Source: Odiellus spinosus (taxonomy: Eukaryota; Arthropoda; Arachnida; Opiliones; Phalangiidae). From it: a DNA stretch of 64,000 nt. A model generated the notes under the pieces. That model was not told the DNA's origin. It did no database searches and was given only the letters and a program-made list of their open reading frames with translations. The translations under genes and the position numbers were made by a program. The stretch spans positions 19,005,600 to 19,069,599 of the forward strand of contig OY987226.1 of assembly GCA_963920705.1 (NCBI GenBank), given 5' to 3'. Shown here in pieces: positions 11,477-23,113 of the stretch; positions within the stretch are counted from its first letter, which is position 1, and each line of letters starts with the position of its first letter.

Positions 11477-13401
11477 AATCCAAGATTACGACGAATTTTG
11501 TTCGGAATATCTACGTTAAATGCCCTAAGGCTCTAAGAGGGGGTTATAAGCTTTGTCGATACTGCATACTCTTAGATTGATTTTGTGTCTTATATCTAAA
11601 CGAAGACTAATTTAATATAAAAGCTAGGGTATACCTCTGGTCGGGGATCGGAACGAGACTCAGGTTTTAACCATTTACATTGAAATCGTCTTTTCTATTT
11701 TAACACTTTGCCTTTTAACACATATTACACACGCACCCTGCACTAAAACGAATGAAGAAATCTTAGTGAATACGCTATCTTGAAAAGGCAAACCGTCTTT
11801 CTAGATAGAATTTATATAAATTCAACTTCGATGTATGGATTGACAATTTAATTCGTACACGAAACTAACGGGAATAAAACGAAGTTAGATTAACCTTAAA
11901 GACCAAGTGAAATGAAAACGAATTAATCTTTTTATATGAACATTTTAACTCGTGTAGTTACTATTTTTGTTAGAAATGAAAACATTTAACTTCTTAATCT
12001 TTGAATTTAATAAAATTATATCCCAGAATTAAATTAAAGAAATTTCACCGTTACTTTACGGGAATTAGGTTTAAAAACTTAATATTTAGAACTAGAACTT
12101 GTTGCACTTACTCAAAATTGATAAACTTTTAACGGTGTTAAATTACATACGCGAAGAAATTATATTAGTCGTAATAAATATTTGGCGAATATATCAAGGT
12201 TGTCTCAATTTTATCCTATGCATATATATTTTACTATTCACACTGCCTTAGAACAAAATATTCCGTACATAACATGTTTTTTATCCGTTAATGTTACCCA
12301 AGCTAGGTTGCCAAGGACTGTACTACTAATATTTTCAAATTAGGCTTAGCCGCTACAGCAGCAACGGAGATTTTTAATTTTTCTATAAAGTTATCTTTAT
12401 TTTTATATATGTTTCAGCGAATACGATTGAATTGATTTTACATTTGATCCCACCTTTAATTTAAAGTTGGTAAATTTAAAAACATTCTGAATATACAGGG
12501 TTAGCCTACCATTTAATTGTATTCGGCGTGAGAAGATGGATAAATCACCGGTTGTATTCTCGAGCTCGTTAAGAATAGGTTAAAACTTATTTCGCTTTAA
12601 TTTGTTCGTTAAAAGCCCACCTCGCGATTCGCTATACGACTTTCCTACTTATATAAGATGCATCCACTTTTCTATATATATATATATATAGTTTGTGTTC
12701 TTCAAAAGGGCGCGGCGAGGGTGAGGGAGTGGAGCTTCAAGTTCTCAATACTGAAAAGGTATTCGTGGAAAACAACTCCCATTAGAATACGAGACGAACA
12801 TACCGTCGTATAATGTATAAACTAGATTTTAAAACTATTTACTAAATACATTCCTATATTCGGTTTAAAAGGCGAAATAAAGTTTATCGCTACCTAAAGG
12901 GACTTGATCTGACCGTATCATAGCCTCAACTGTATTACCCGTGAGAGACGGAATATTTATTCTCCACCCTACATACACACTCTTGAAGGAAACTTTTCGT
13001 TACGTTTCTACAATTATATCTTCCAAAATTAGAAAATAACGAATGAAAGGGGGATGGAGCCCGACTTCCCCACCCGCAACAGATCTCCCAGCACGGCTCA
13101 TTGCTTAACTCAATGTTACAGACACGTATATAGTTGAGAGGGGGGTTAAAGTCGACTTTTCCTAATTACCTGCCTCATAAATTTGTTTCCGAATTCTTAA
13201 GTTCACTCTTTCTCTCTCTATTTCTCCTCTCTATAACACCCCCCATACCACCCGAAGGCGACGTAAAGGGACGGTGGAACTAAAAATAAAATAAGATTTT
13301 AAACTATTAAATTGAATTAAAATTTATTTGACACCTATTTCAAGTAATTTTTGTTTGAAATTTGGGTGATGGCATCAGCCATTTAAGGCTTGTTTGTTTA
13401 A
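11477..13401. other. Unique DNA with a TA microsatellite
   Basis: No gene is visible. A (TA)n tract lies at about 12673-12690. CAAATTAGGCTTAG at about 12340 is a short motif also seen at 4.1 kb and in the palindrome at 34.4 kb. Confidence 0.45.
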
Positions 13402-13835
13402 AGGGAGAAAAAAAAAACTCAAAGCAAATGATGTTTTATCGATTCCTTATCATTTACAAACAAATATTAAACTAAAATCAATTTAAAAACATTTTTTAAA
13501 AATAGGCTTAGCTGGATTCATGGAGATTCTTAATTTATTCGTAGAGATCGGGGTTTGGACAAGATAATCCGCTAACATCAGATAATCATAAAAAAATAAT
13601 CTGGAAATTATTCGCGATTACACTGGATTTATCATAGACTTCCCGTGGATAATTTCAAATTATGAATAAAGATAAAATAATCAGAAATTTCTTGTCCAAA
13701 CCCCGATCTCTATTCGCATTTAAGGGTCATCAATCAATTCTAAGCCTGTTTTGAAAATTCCTCTTGAGTACTATCATTCAAACTTCAATAACGATAAAAA
13801 TTGTCAGTCGATATGATTTCACTTCTATCCACCCT
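13402..13835. mobile_element. MITE family B, copy B2, carrying a family C insertion
   Basis: The left end is TTAA then AGGGAGAAA at 13398-13410. The right end is CCACCCT then TTAA at 13829-13839. The family motif AATAGGCTTAGCTGGATTCA is present at about 13500. The inner palindrome is cut after TTTATTCG by a complete family C MITE and resumes at ATTCGCATTTAAGGG. Both ends are more diverged than in B1, B3 and B4, suggesting an older copy. Confidence 0.75.
13544..13710. mobile_element. MITE family C, copy C1, nested in B2
   Basis: A 167-bp element with inverted ends GAGATCGGGGTTTGGACAAG and CTTGTCCAAACCCCGATCTC, flanked by TA on both sides. The interior is AT-rich and partly palindromic. Copies C2 at 19.5 kb and C3 at 41.6 kb share the ends and interior. 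It is a non-autonomous TA-targeting DNA transposon, and because it lies within B2 it must have inserted later. Confidence 0.85.
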
Positions 13836-14857
13836 TTAAAAGCGTATTCAGGAAGAGAGACCTAATCAGTTTGATGTAGGATAAAGAATGTATATTTAAC
13901 CAGGGGCTTAAAGAGAATTTCAGCTACAGAGTGTACACGTTTAAATTCGGTGAACAAACTGGCGGGCGCTGCAGCATAGTCTTATAAAGCTAAGAATACT
14001 TTTAAAAGCGAAATGTTGAACATTTCCAACGAGGGGGGTAAGGGAAGTGGAATGGGACTCTAGCATAAATTTGTATTTAATTATACGACAAGTTTAGGTA
14101 GATTAAATTTCACACGAAGCTGCTAGAAGAATTGTCGAGTCTTAATTTAATTATTCATTTCTAGGATTCGAATAGTCCTAGAAGAGCTCTTCCTTTCAGG
14201 CTAGTAGCGTGACTCGAAACTTCCTTTCCCCCTCTTCACCGTTGGCGTCAAAAGGACCCCTAAAAGCGGACCCCCGAGAGAGGGTACGCGGGACGACCCC
14301 CTCCCCTTTCGCTAAGTGAACCAGGAATAAGGGTGTAGTACATTCCCAAAAATGAGGGGACCCTATATAGGTTTGAATTATCTTTAATCGCATTCTCGTT
14401 TAGTAGCAGTTGTTGAATTTAATTATAGTTAACTCTCGTAATTTAAAAGCGATACCTTTCTCGCTCTCGTATCCGAGTTCTCCCTCACTTCCCTATCCCA
14501 ATTAACTTTTAGTTACATCCGTATGCCATATAGTCACGTGATTTAGTTTAAGTTAATAGTTGATTGGGTTATTTCAAACGAGAATTCTTAAAAGTTACTA
14601 ATTTAAATGAGAGCCTGCAACTTAAAAGCTAATATAGAAGAATTTAATTGCCGGACGATTCGACATTAATGCAACTATATGTATTGACAAACAGAAACGC
14701 TAAAAAATGTGCCTATAACGCTGCTGGCATTGAATGAAAATGGAATAACTTTATAAATATACTCTACACCTGCAATAAAAATCCTTGGCGCCTAGTGTAC
14801 ATAAGTTTTAAGACGAGCAGTCTTTCTCGATCAACTGTGTTGTAAAATGGTACTTAA
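13836..14857. other. Unique DNA, no gene seen
   Basis: No coding or repeat signal was recognised. A 65-codon minus-strand open stretch at 14196-14393 has no recognisable motif. Confidence 0.45.
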
Positions 14858-14903
14858 AGGGAGTCTGAAGGTTTAATGAAGCGTAATTTTTAGATTTCTT
14901 AGA
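14858..14903. mobile_element. Family D left end (Kolobok-like), partial
   Basis: TTAA followed by AGGGAGTCTGAAGG. The AGGGAGTCTGAA part matches the reverse complement of the right end of D2 at 16.8 kb. It is followed at once by a 5'-truncated E element, and no right end of D was found beyond it. Confidence 0.45.
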
Positions 14904-15394
14904 CCCTAATAGATATTAAATATAGATATTTTAATCTAGGATAAATTGTTTGATCAAATAAAACCACAAATTATATAAACAGACGTGTATCAAATGGATA
15001 CGAATTATCCGAAGATAAAATTATAAGCTTGAGCATAAAGAAATTACGAGTTTGTTCAAACGGATAATGCGAAGATAAAAATATGATGTTTCTCGAAATC
15101 CGTGTAGAATGAAATAAAATAATAATATTTTAATCTAAATTGAAAGGAGCCAACTAAATTATTATATTCTAGCTTCAAGATCACAAATCCGTGAATTAAG
15201 AAACTCGAGTTCCCAATTTTCATATCCGAATGAATAACTCGTATAACGTATCAATTTCTTAAAACAATGAGTACGAATAAGAAGTTTGCTTTACATTCAG
15301 ATACGTTAAGAAATGGACATTTTTTCGCGAATGAATAATGTCCGATTGACATTCACGATGTCAATTAACAAAAGTTAATACGAATTCAGAGCTC
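14904..15394 (+). mobile_element. MITE family E, copy E1 (left-truncated)
   Basis: It shares the whole E body with copies at 16.2, 25.4, 31.2 and 39.3 kb: GGATAAATTGTTTG, GTATCAAATGGATACG, ATGTTTCTCGAAATCCGTGT and AAATTGAAAGGA in the same order. It ends CAGAGCTC then TA (15395-15396). The left terminal region seen in E2 is missing or highly diverged. No coding. Confidence 0.75.
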
Positions 15395-15396
15395 TA

Positions 15397-16072
15397 CCTA
15401 AATATTATATTTGGTAAAAAAAAGTATCCAATAGAAGCAGTAATTGCAATAATATCTATGTATAGTACAATAATTCTTACCAAGGGGAAATGTAGATGTA
15501 TGTACGCGTGGGTGGTTTGGGAGGTCCATAATTCCAAATGAAATACGCCCGAAAATTGAAATCTAAAATAAATAGGATAAAAATTGAAAAATCCACAGAC
15601 GGTTGGCGCTTTGATGGGACGGGGAGAGGTGGGAGGGCGGGCGGCCAAGCAAAGTTAATATTTGAGCGAGAAATTCAAATCATTCGCTTCCGTACCTCGG
15701 CGTCGTACTATACCGGATAAATATAGGCGAGTGAGCAAAAAGAAGATAAAAGAAAAAAAAAAAAATCCTGCCAGGCAAATTTTCCCGAGCTTTTAAAAGA
15801 GAAGAGACACCCGAAAAAGATGGTGATTCCGACACCAGTTCGTGAGAAACGTATCCAATGAAACGAAGTTAAGGGGAAAAGAGAAATCAAGCTATCATAT
15901 TCTATGAGAAATGCTAGGCAATCCGGCTTCCACGATATTAAATCTTTCCCAACGAATATCCATATTACCCTCTTCTTAGCGAGAATTTTTTGACCCCCCC
16001 CCTCCCCCAACCATCTCTCTACGTTCTCCTATAACGGATCTTTCTGCACTTTTTATTCAAACAGTCCTTTAA
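15397..16072. other. Unique DNA, no gene seen
   Basis: An A-rich run near 15750 and a C-rich run near 15995 are the only distinctive patches. Opposing short frames at 15394-16010 have low-complexity content. Confidence 0.45.
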
Positions 16073-16811
16073 AGGGAGATTGGCAAGCATTTTCTAAGGA
16101 TTGCATTTATTTTCTATTTAATATCTAGACCCAAAAACGGAACAAACAAGAACGTTTTCGATATTCATGTAGAAATATTTAAAAATACCATAGATAGAGC
16201 CCGGAATCGGATAATGAATAACTAAGGATATCCATTGATATCTAGGATTTTTTCATGTATTTTAATCTTGGATAAATTGTTTGTTAATATAAAACAACAA
16301 ATTATACATAATGCAAACGAATTATCCAGAGATAAAATTTTAAGCTTGAGTTGTAAACAAATTGCGCGTTCATTCAAACGAATAAAGCGAAGATAAAAAT
16401 ATGACGTTTCTCAAAATCCATGTAGATAGAAATATAATTATATTTTAATCTAAATTGAAAGGAACTGCGACTAAATTATTACATTTCAGCTTGAAGATCT
16501 CAATTTGGGATAAAATCCGCGAAGAAACTTGAGTTTCAAAATTTCTTATCCGAATTCGTATCAATTTCCTATAACAACGAGTACGAATAAAAGGTTTGCC
16601 TTACATTCAGATACGTTAATTCGAATACGAAATGGATATATTTTAGCGAACGTATAATATCTTTTGACATTCACGAAGGTCGCATTCAATTGATAAAAGT
16701 TATAAGAATTCCGAGCTCTAGTTAGGGAATAATTTGCGTCTGTTATCTGGAGACGAGGAAGAAATATAATCGATTTCGAATAACTGTATTATTGTAAGTT
16801 TCAGACTCCCT
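16073..16811. mobile_element. Family D MITE, copy D2, carrying E2 (Kolobok-like ends)
   Basis: TTAA at 16069-16072 precedes AGGGAGATTGG, and CAGACTCCCT precedes TTAA at 16812-16815. With E2 removed the element is about 215 bp. The inverted ends agree clearly only over AGGGAG and a few more bases, so the pairing rests partly on the matching TTAA flanks and is moderately secure. Confidence 0.5.
16197..16718 (+). mobile_element. MITE family E, copy E2 (full length), nested in D2
   Basis: A 522-bp element between two TA dinucleotides (16195-16196 and 16719-16720). The left end is GAGCCCGGAATCGGATAATG and the right end is AAGAATTCCGAGCTC. The inverted ends match over about 13 bases (GAGCTCGGAAT). 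This is the best copy for defining the family, since both termini are present. It is a non-autonomous TA-targeting DNA transposon with no reading frame. Confidence 0.8.
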
Positions 16812-18784
16812 TTAAAATTTAGAAATGGAGGTAGGGTTTGGGAAGGGGGTAGGGAAAAAAAGCCGTTAGAAATCGTTGAAGCGACCCTCTATTCAAATTA
16901 GATGAATCATAAATAGAGAGTGAACGCCAGAGAAAAATCTAAGAAAAAAAAAAGTAAAAAGAATTTGGGAGAAAAAGAAGGTTAGGGTGGGTGCATTAGG
17001 CCGGAAAATAACGCTCACTGCCTCCACCACTCTTCCTCGTCTTCTACGTAGAAGACGCGCGAGGACATTTCCTCATTACCATCAAAATTACGCAACCCTG
17101 CATGGGCCTTCCCCAAAACCCCCTAGATTCCACCACAAGCTTTTCATTTATAAGAAGAAAAAAAAAGTCCCCGAGAGATGGAGTTAAGAAAGAAGGGTCG
17201 TAAGGTCACCTTTAATTGTCAGCGGGTACAAAACTAGAACCTACTCGGTATCTCTACGATTCGCTTAACACTACCGGATAAAGTGGCACTATAGCTTCGT
17301 ATTCGCTGTCAATTCAAAGCGAAATAGTTAATATGTACGAAATTACAGTCTAAAAAACCATATTAATTCCTAAGTAAAAATGGCTTTTTCTACCTTAATC
17401 TAGATCAGTTCTAAGGACGTAACCGAGTCAAGTAGTTACAACTCTCACCCAAGATTAAGAAGAGTGAGATAGAAAGCTTTCGTAGCCTTATTTCGCGCTG
17501 TATAGGTTAAAGTGACCAATAGTATAGAGATTCAACTATAGCTCTCTTTTTCTCCCTTTCAATCCATCTCTGTAAATTTCTTTTGTGGATCGTCTCTTCT
17601 ATGCCAGAAAGATTTTCTTTTAAGAAATTCTCTCCATCTCTCTCTTCTTTTTGGGGGGGGGGGATGATCCCCCAGTTCTCGTCTTCCCTCGAGCATTCGG
17701 CGTCACTTTTTTAAAGGGTTGGGGTTGCGTAGGAACTAGATAACGAAAAAGGGTGATGGAAATAGGAGGGGGAAATAAAATGACGCGGGGGTAGAGGGAT
17801 GGGATGGTCGGATGGATGGGAGAGTGTGCGGGGTGACAATTTTCGCTTATCAAGTAGCCACATTATTACACCCGCTTCTAGAAAGTTGACTAAGACCAAA
17901 TTCGAGTCCAAACCCTCCAACGAATACCGTTTCAAATAATGATTTATAAATTACAGCAAGGTTACGGTATCACATGGATACACTAAAAATGTATTTTCAT
18001 TTGTAGTGAACAGAAACGTGGGGAGGGGCTAACAGTTGAAAAAAATATTGTTATTTATTATTCGCTATTTTGATTTCCAATTAATTTGACAGTACATTAA
18101 ATTCCTACGTTTAAATTAACGTACTTCACAAAGTCTGAATCTCAAAACTTTAATTTGTGGCAAGTCTTTCGAGAACTAAAGATTTCAGTTCCAAGCCATC
18201 AATTTCTTTAAAATTATTTTAAACATCTACGTCACAATGCTTAAACAAATAAATATATAATTTATATCTTTCTCAGAACGTGTACGTGAATGCGAAGCCA
18301 CCTTCTATCGTAAGGAATAGTCGTGCACGTTCTCAGAAACACATGTCGATTTAGTTTGGTAAATTAAACATTTTATCTCTAATAGAGCAAGTTTTGAGAA
18401 ATAGGCGTAGGTACCTTTAAAAATTCCGATGGCATGATTTAAAGATTATATTTAAAAACGCGTTAAATTTCTCGGGTACTCTCTCTCTCTCATCGCCTGG
18501 GGGATATCTTCTATATTTACATTGACGCTATTAGGTTCGAGAACTTCTACAGGGGCATATTTGATTTAATATTGAAACCTTTCTCCTGGAAGGAGACTCT
18601 GTCCCAAGCACGGAAGAGCGGCTGTCGGGACACTTCTTAAGGGGTCAAATCAAAGTTTTAACATAAATAAATCTATCATAATCGTTAATATCCATGGTTC
18701 ATTTCATACAAAATGAAAATATACTTCATGAAGTATATTAAGTATATTTAAAAGAATTTTTGACACTATAGTCTCGTAAGTAAA
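16812..18784. other. Unique DNA, no gene seen
   Basis: About 2 kb without a supportable gene. There is a G run near 17650 and purine- or pyrimidine-rich patches at 16.9-17.2 and 17.55-17.8 kb. Overlapping short frames there have low-complexity, proline-rich content. Confidence 0.4.
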
Positions 18785-18970
18785 CAGAATTTTATATATA
18801 TTCTCTAGAGAAGATCGTAGAGTCGTTTGACCGAAATTTAATCGGTCGAATTAATCGTTGTGACGAATATTTAAAATATTTTTTCTACAATAGTTATTTA
18901 AAACTGAATTTTAAATATAATCTCTAGCGATGATCATAGAGTCGTTTGGTGGAAATGAAACCAATCAATT
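18785..18970. repeat. Diverged tandem duplication of about 120 bp
   Basis: GAATTTTATATATATTCTCT with TAGAGTCGTTTG at about 18788 recurs as GAATTTTAAATATAATCTCT with TAGAGTCGTTTG at about 18909. Several substitutions separate the copies, so the duplication is old. Confidence 0.6.
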
Positions 18971-19216
18971 TAAAGAATCTTATGGCATTAATTATTTGAT
19001 TATATTTACAATACGGTTAGATAATAATTGAGTTAGATTAGTGTTAAGTTACACGTTAAATTCGTGGAAATAGAATCGATTCAAAATGGGCTACTGAGAT
19101 CTTATTCGATGATTTGACAACGCCCCATTTATTAAATTCTATAAAAGACATTTGATCACTTAAAACACAGACCAAATGATTTCCGATGAATCGTCATCAA
19201 ATTAAGCTAAAAAGGG

Positions 19217-19380
19217 GAATTTTTGATTTCGATCATTCCACACATTCGGTCAAATTATCGTTCGATCATTTCACACGTTTATCAAATTCGATCAAATGAG
19301 CGTTCGATCATTTCACACACCTCTATCAAACTCGATCAAATGCACATTCGGTTAAATGTCACACCGCTCGATCAAATGCT
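19217..19380. repeat. Degenerate tandem repeat of TCGATCA/TCACAC motifs
   Basis: Three to four diverged units of roughly 50-60 bp containing GATCATTTCACAC and CGATCAAATG alternate through this stretch. No gene. Confidence 0.55.
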
Positions 19381-19470
19381 TTTATAAAAAATAATATAAT
19401 AATATTCTTATATTATTATATAATAATATTCTTATATTATTATATAATAATATAATAATAATATTATTCT
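19381..19470. repeat. AT-only low-complexity tract
   Basis: Nearly pure A/T sequence built from ATAATATTCTTATATTATT-like repeats, internally palindromic. It borders C2 directly and may have been its TA-rich insertion target. Confidence 0.75.
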
Positions 19471-19471
19471 A

Positions 19472-19646
19472 GAGATCGGGGTTTGGACAAGAAATTTCTG
19501 ATTATTTTATCTTTATTCATAACTTAAAATTTTTCGAGGAAAGTCTATGATAAATCCAATGTAATCGCGAATAATTTCCCGATTATTTTTTTATGATTAA
19601 CTGATTAACTGATAGTTGTGGATTATTTTGTCCAAACCCCGATCTC
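19472..19646. mobile_element. MITE family C, copy C2
   Basis: A 175-bp element with ends GAGATCGGGGTTTGGACAAG and CCAAACCCCGATCTC, flanked by TA on both sides. Its interior is the reverse complement of C1's: AAATTTCTGATTATTTTATC lies near the left end here and near the right end in C1. So it sits in the opposite orientation. Confidence 0.85.
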
Positions 19647-20842
19647 TAACAATTTCAATCCATGGTCAATTAAAGCCTGATGAAATAGCGGTACTAAATT
19701 AAATTTAATTACGGTTATTAACAAATTTATTGATATAATTTATCTTTCTCTATACGGGATTAAATAATAGAAAAAATTCGTTAATTAAAATTTAAAACTA
19801 AATTCAGTCTTATCACAGACATGACGGCTAGGACAAGGACGCTAGCTCCTTCGTCGGAATGGGTTAGGGAGCTCGAAAAATGGGATGGAGGAGAAAAAGT
19901 TAGATGAGCAAAATTGGGAAATACCCAAAGATGTAAATCAGACACCCGCATATATTCAATTACAGTCAAGGAAGTGACACAAAATAGCGTTGGAAAAAAG
20001 GCTTAGTTATAGTAAATTAGGTGTCTTCTAAGGTTGAAATCGCGGTATCGAAAGAAGGGGTTAGCGGCAAGGCGGGAGGAACCAAAAATGGTAAGAGAAG
20101 TGGAGGGTGAACGAAACGAAGCTCTTAATATGAAAAGACCCAGATTGAAATTTCGCCCCATCTTGCCTAAGTTCCCCCCCCCCTTTACCCATTTACTTCT
20201 TCGGGCTTAGGCTTCCCCAACATATTATAGAAAGCAAAAAGAGATAGAGAAAGTCGTAAAAGTGACAGTTGCCAAATTATCACGACCCCGCTACCGAAAA
20301 ATAGCCACGCATAAATTTACTCTTATTCCCGCCTTGACTGAGGAAGGAATTCAATGGAAATATATATTTTCTAACTATATACAACAGTACTCATATCGCT
20401 TAATTTATACATATATTTTCAATGTAAGATTCGCGATTATTTTCTAGAACCATAAATACGCGCGTAATGGGAATAGCGAAGGAAACACGAAATATTGCTA
20501 GATAATAATGGAATTTATTTTAAAGGGATACTAGACTTGTAACAAGTTTTTTAGAAACGATTTAGGCTGTTATAATATGCGGAAAGGAACTACCAAAAGG
20601 CTACGAAGTAATTTACAGTTAATGCCAAGAGCACGACTCGCTAAGCCTAAATCCATTTTGAAGAAATTTAGAATTTAAAGGGTTTAGAAAGCTCTGGAAA
20701 ATTCTAGAAAAGTATCTTACTCAAATTCCATTTGTATTGCGTTAGGAACGGGAGAAAGCTTCACTATAATATAAATTATCATTGAATAATTAAGTTGCAA
20801 AAACACTTTTTAAACAAAACTAAGATTAAAGTAAAAATTTCG
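19647..20842. other. Unique DNA, no gene seen
   Basis: No gene is supported. TTAAAGGGATACTAG near 20521 resembles a Kolobok-type end, but no matching right end was found within the next kilobase. Confidence 0.45.
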
Positions 20843-20875
20843 TTTTTTTTTTTTTTTTTTTTTCTTTTTTTTTTT
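20843..20875 (+). repeat. Poly-T tract leading to GCAG
   Basis: About 33 bases of T with one C, immediately followed by GCAG. It may be a microsatellite or the polypyrimidine tract of a 3' splice site for the exon candidate that follows. Confidence 0.85.
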
Positions 20876-20879
20876 GCAG

Positions 20880-20972
20880 CGTGGACAAATCAGCCGAACT
20901 CTTGAAAAAAAAGGTCTTCAATATGACATTTGCTATACCGACTCCCTAGAAAGGGATATAAAGGAAAAGTAG
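20880..20972 (+). CDS. Possible terminal exon after poly-T/GCAG acceptor (weak)
   Basis: The AG at 20878-20879, after a long T tract, is a strong 3' splice-site match. From there one frame is open for 30 codons to TAG. It begins RGQISRTLEKKGLQYD and ends SLERDIKEK, a polar, charged peptide. A second frame is also open for about 22 codons, so the coding frame is not forced by the sequence. No upstream donor or polyadenylation site was tied to it. The family is not recognised. An expanded T microsatellite that happens to end in GCAG explains the data nearly as well. Confidence 0.18.
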   Translation, partial: RGQISRTLEKKGLQYDICYTDSLERDIKEK

Positions 20973-22743
20973 ATAGTAGCTCCCTTAGAGGTACCCTAAA
21001 AACCTCGACAGAGCGTATTTTCGACTACTAAATTAAGTACCTTTCTAGAGTGCTATAAGCTCGCGGTGATAGGCTGATTCGGAAGTCTGCCTTTATATAA
21101 GAGATAGAAAAGACATCGCCGAGTCCATCCATCATTTCCGTCTTCGTTCCGACACAAAGACCATCCCAATTCTACGTTACAATACCTACGAAACTACGTA
21201 CCACATAGTATCCCTAACCAAATAGAATTAAATAGGAAAAATATAGAAATACTGTTCCATATTACAAAGAATTCTCAGTACGAAACGAACTACTTCATCC
21301 TCACGTGAAAATACAATAGGAATCAGTTCGAGATTTCAACGCGTTTAAGGATAATTCCGTACGTATCTCCGCTATTTCTTTCCTTAAATATCCGAGAGCT
21401 CCCGTAGCTTGGAACACGCGGAACACTCCCGATGAGTTTCAGCATCAAGCGAATATATATTCGTGTCTCGGTATAATGAGCGCGAGCGCGAGATTGCTCC
21501 GGAGTAAGTTCCATCAGAGTTCCGGGCAGTAAAAACTATCAGTCTAAGAACTATAAGGGATGAATGGGGTGAGGGACGTATAGCGGGGAAAAGAGGAGAG
21601 TAGAGAGATCTTTAAGCGGGTGACGGATCACTTCGTTGACGAGACGCGAGAGCCAGAAAGAGAGAGACCAAAATCAGACCAGCAACTTCAGCGCCTACAA
21701 CTTATCTCATTCTCTAATACCATACTTATATGAGCACCTAAGGACGAATAAAAAACGAAGATGTCCTTAACGATCATCTATACATTATCAGCTAACCGGT
21801 GGATAGCTCCTTCTGCAGTATACGTGCGTTGTTAAACTTAAAACATTTAGTTTAAACTGGAATTTAAATTGAATTAAAGAAATTAAACGGTTATTAATCT
21901 TTGTTAAACATCGCAAAAACGTCATGGGATCTTTTTTGACCGAATTGAAAAATTTTTCCTCAATTGGCAATACAATTTCTTTCGTTATTCTACATGGGAG
22001 CACATTGAAATGAAAAGCAAAATTGACGTCACGCGCTTTTTCCAGTCAGGGTAATTGCGTGTCTATACTTTAAAGTATCGTTATCATCTCAGAAAATATA
22101 TATATATTTGTAGTTGTGACGTAAACAGGAAATAGGCCAGTAAAATCGTGACGTCGTGAAAGTAGGTGGAACTTCCTTCGCTCGCTTACTGACTTCATTT
22201 ATCATTATTATATATTGTATTCCGTGTATTAAACGAACCTTTGGGGTATAAAAGTGGGAGAGGATACAGATCCTAATGCATTGGGACAAGAGAAGTCAGA
22301 GATTCCGCACTGCACCCACCAATGAAAGAAAGAAAAGAAAAGAAAGAGTAATTTGAATCAGGAGCGCCGCCGCCATCACCGGGCAAGCGAGAATGTATTT
22401 TCGCGGCCATCAATCAAACCCACCAGAGTCCCGATTACCCAACCCGTCAAACCATGATCTAACCCCCCACTCCGAGATCGTACAACCTCGATTTTCTCCA
22501 CGGGTCCAATCTAGAAGTCTATAACCCTAGCATTGGGCTGACTTAAGCCCGACTCATACGACAATACTAACCATTTTAATGGCTTTAACCAACTATCGAA
22601 ATGTATACACTGTTAAAAGTAACTGTAGCCCTAAATCTAAACTCTATTTGTTTCACAGTAATTTAACGGGTACGTTCACCTTGAAGCTTGAACTAAGGCA
22701 TTTTCCAATAAGCCATTGTGGTGAAAATTATCAAAATCTCTCA
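20973..22743. other. Unique DNA, no gene seen
   Basis: No coding, RNA or repeat signal was recognised. There is a GA-rich patch at about 21580-21680 and a short TA run near 22098. Confidence 0.45.
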
Positions 22744-23113
22744 AGGGAGAATGCAACCTAACCAGCAAAATATATTACAAATTAATATAAAACTAAAAAC
22801 TTTCTGGGAAAATAGGCTTAGCAGGATTCATGGAGATCCTGAATTTCTTTGCATTGAAGGGTCATCGTACAATGAGCAAATGCCCTTCGTTAAAGCGAGA
22901 TCTCCATAAGACCTCCAATAACATTCGATTGGTCACTGACCTTTCAATGAGAAGAAATTCAGAATCTCCATGAATCCAGCTAAGCCTATTTTACGGGGAA
23001 GTTTTAAATTGCTTTCTGGTTTAATATGTTTGTAAAACATTTTACTGGTGGATTTGGCCTATTTGAACGATAAGGAATCGATAAAAATCACGTTGTTAGG
23101 TTGCATTCTCCCT
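22744..23113. mobile_element. MITE family B, copy B3
   Basis: A 370-bp copy. The left end is AGGGAGAATGCAACCTAAC and the right end is GTTAGGTTGCATTCTCCCT. The flanks are CTCA on the left and TCAA on the right, so the TTAA target has decayed. The inner palindrome GAATTTCTTTGCATTGAAGG and its partner form a long hairpin. It is one of the three best-preserved copies, with B1 and B4. Confidence 0.85.
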
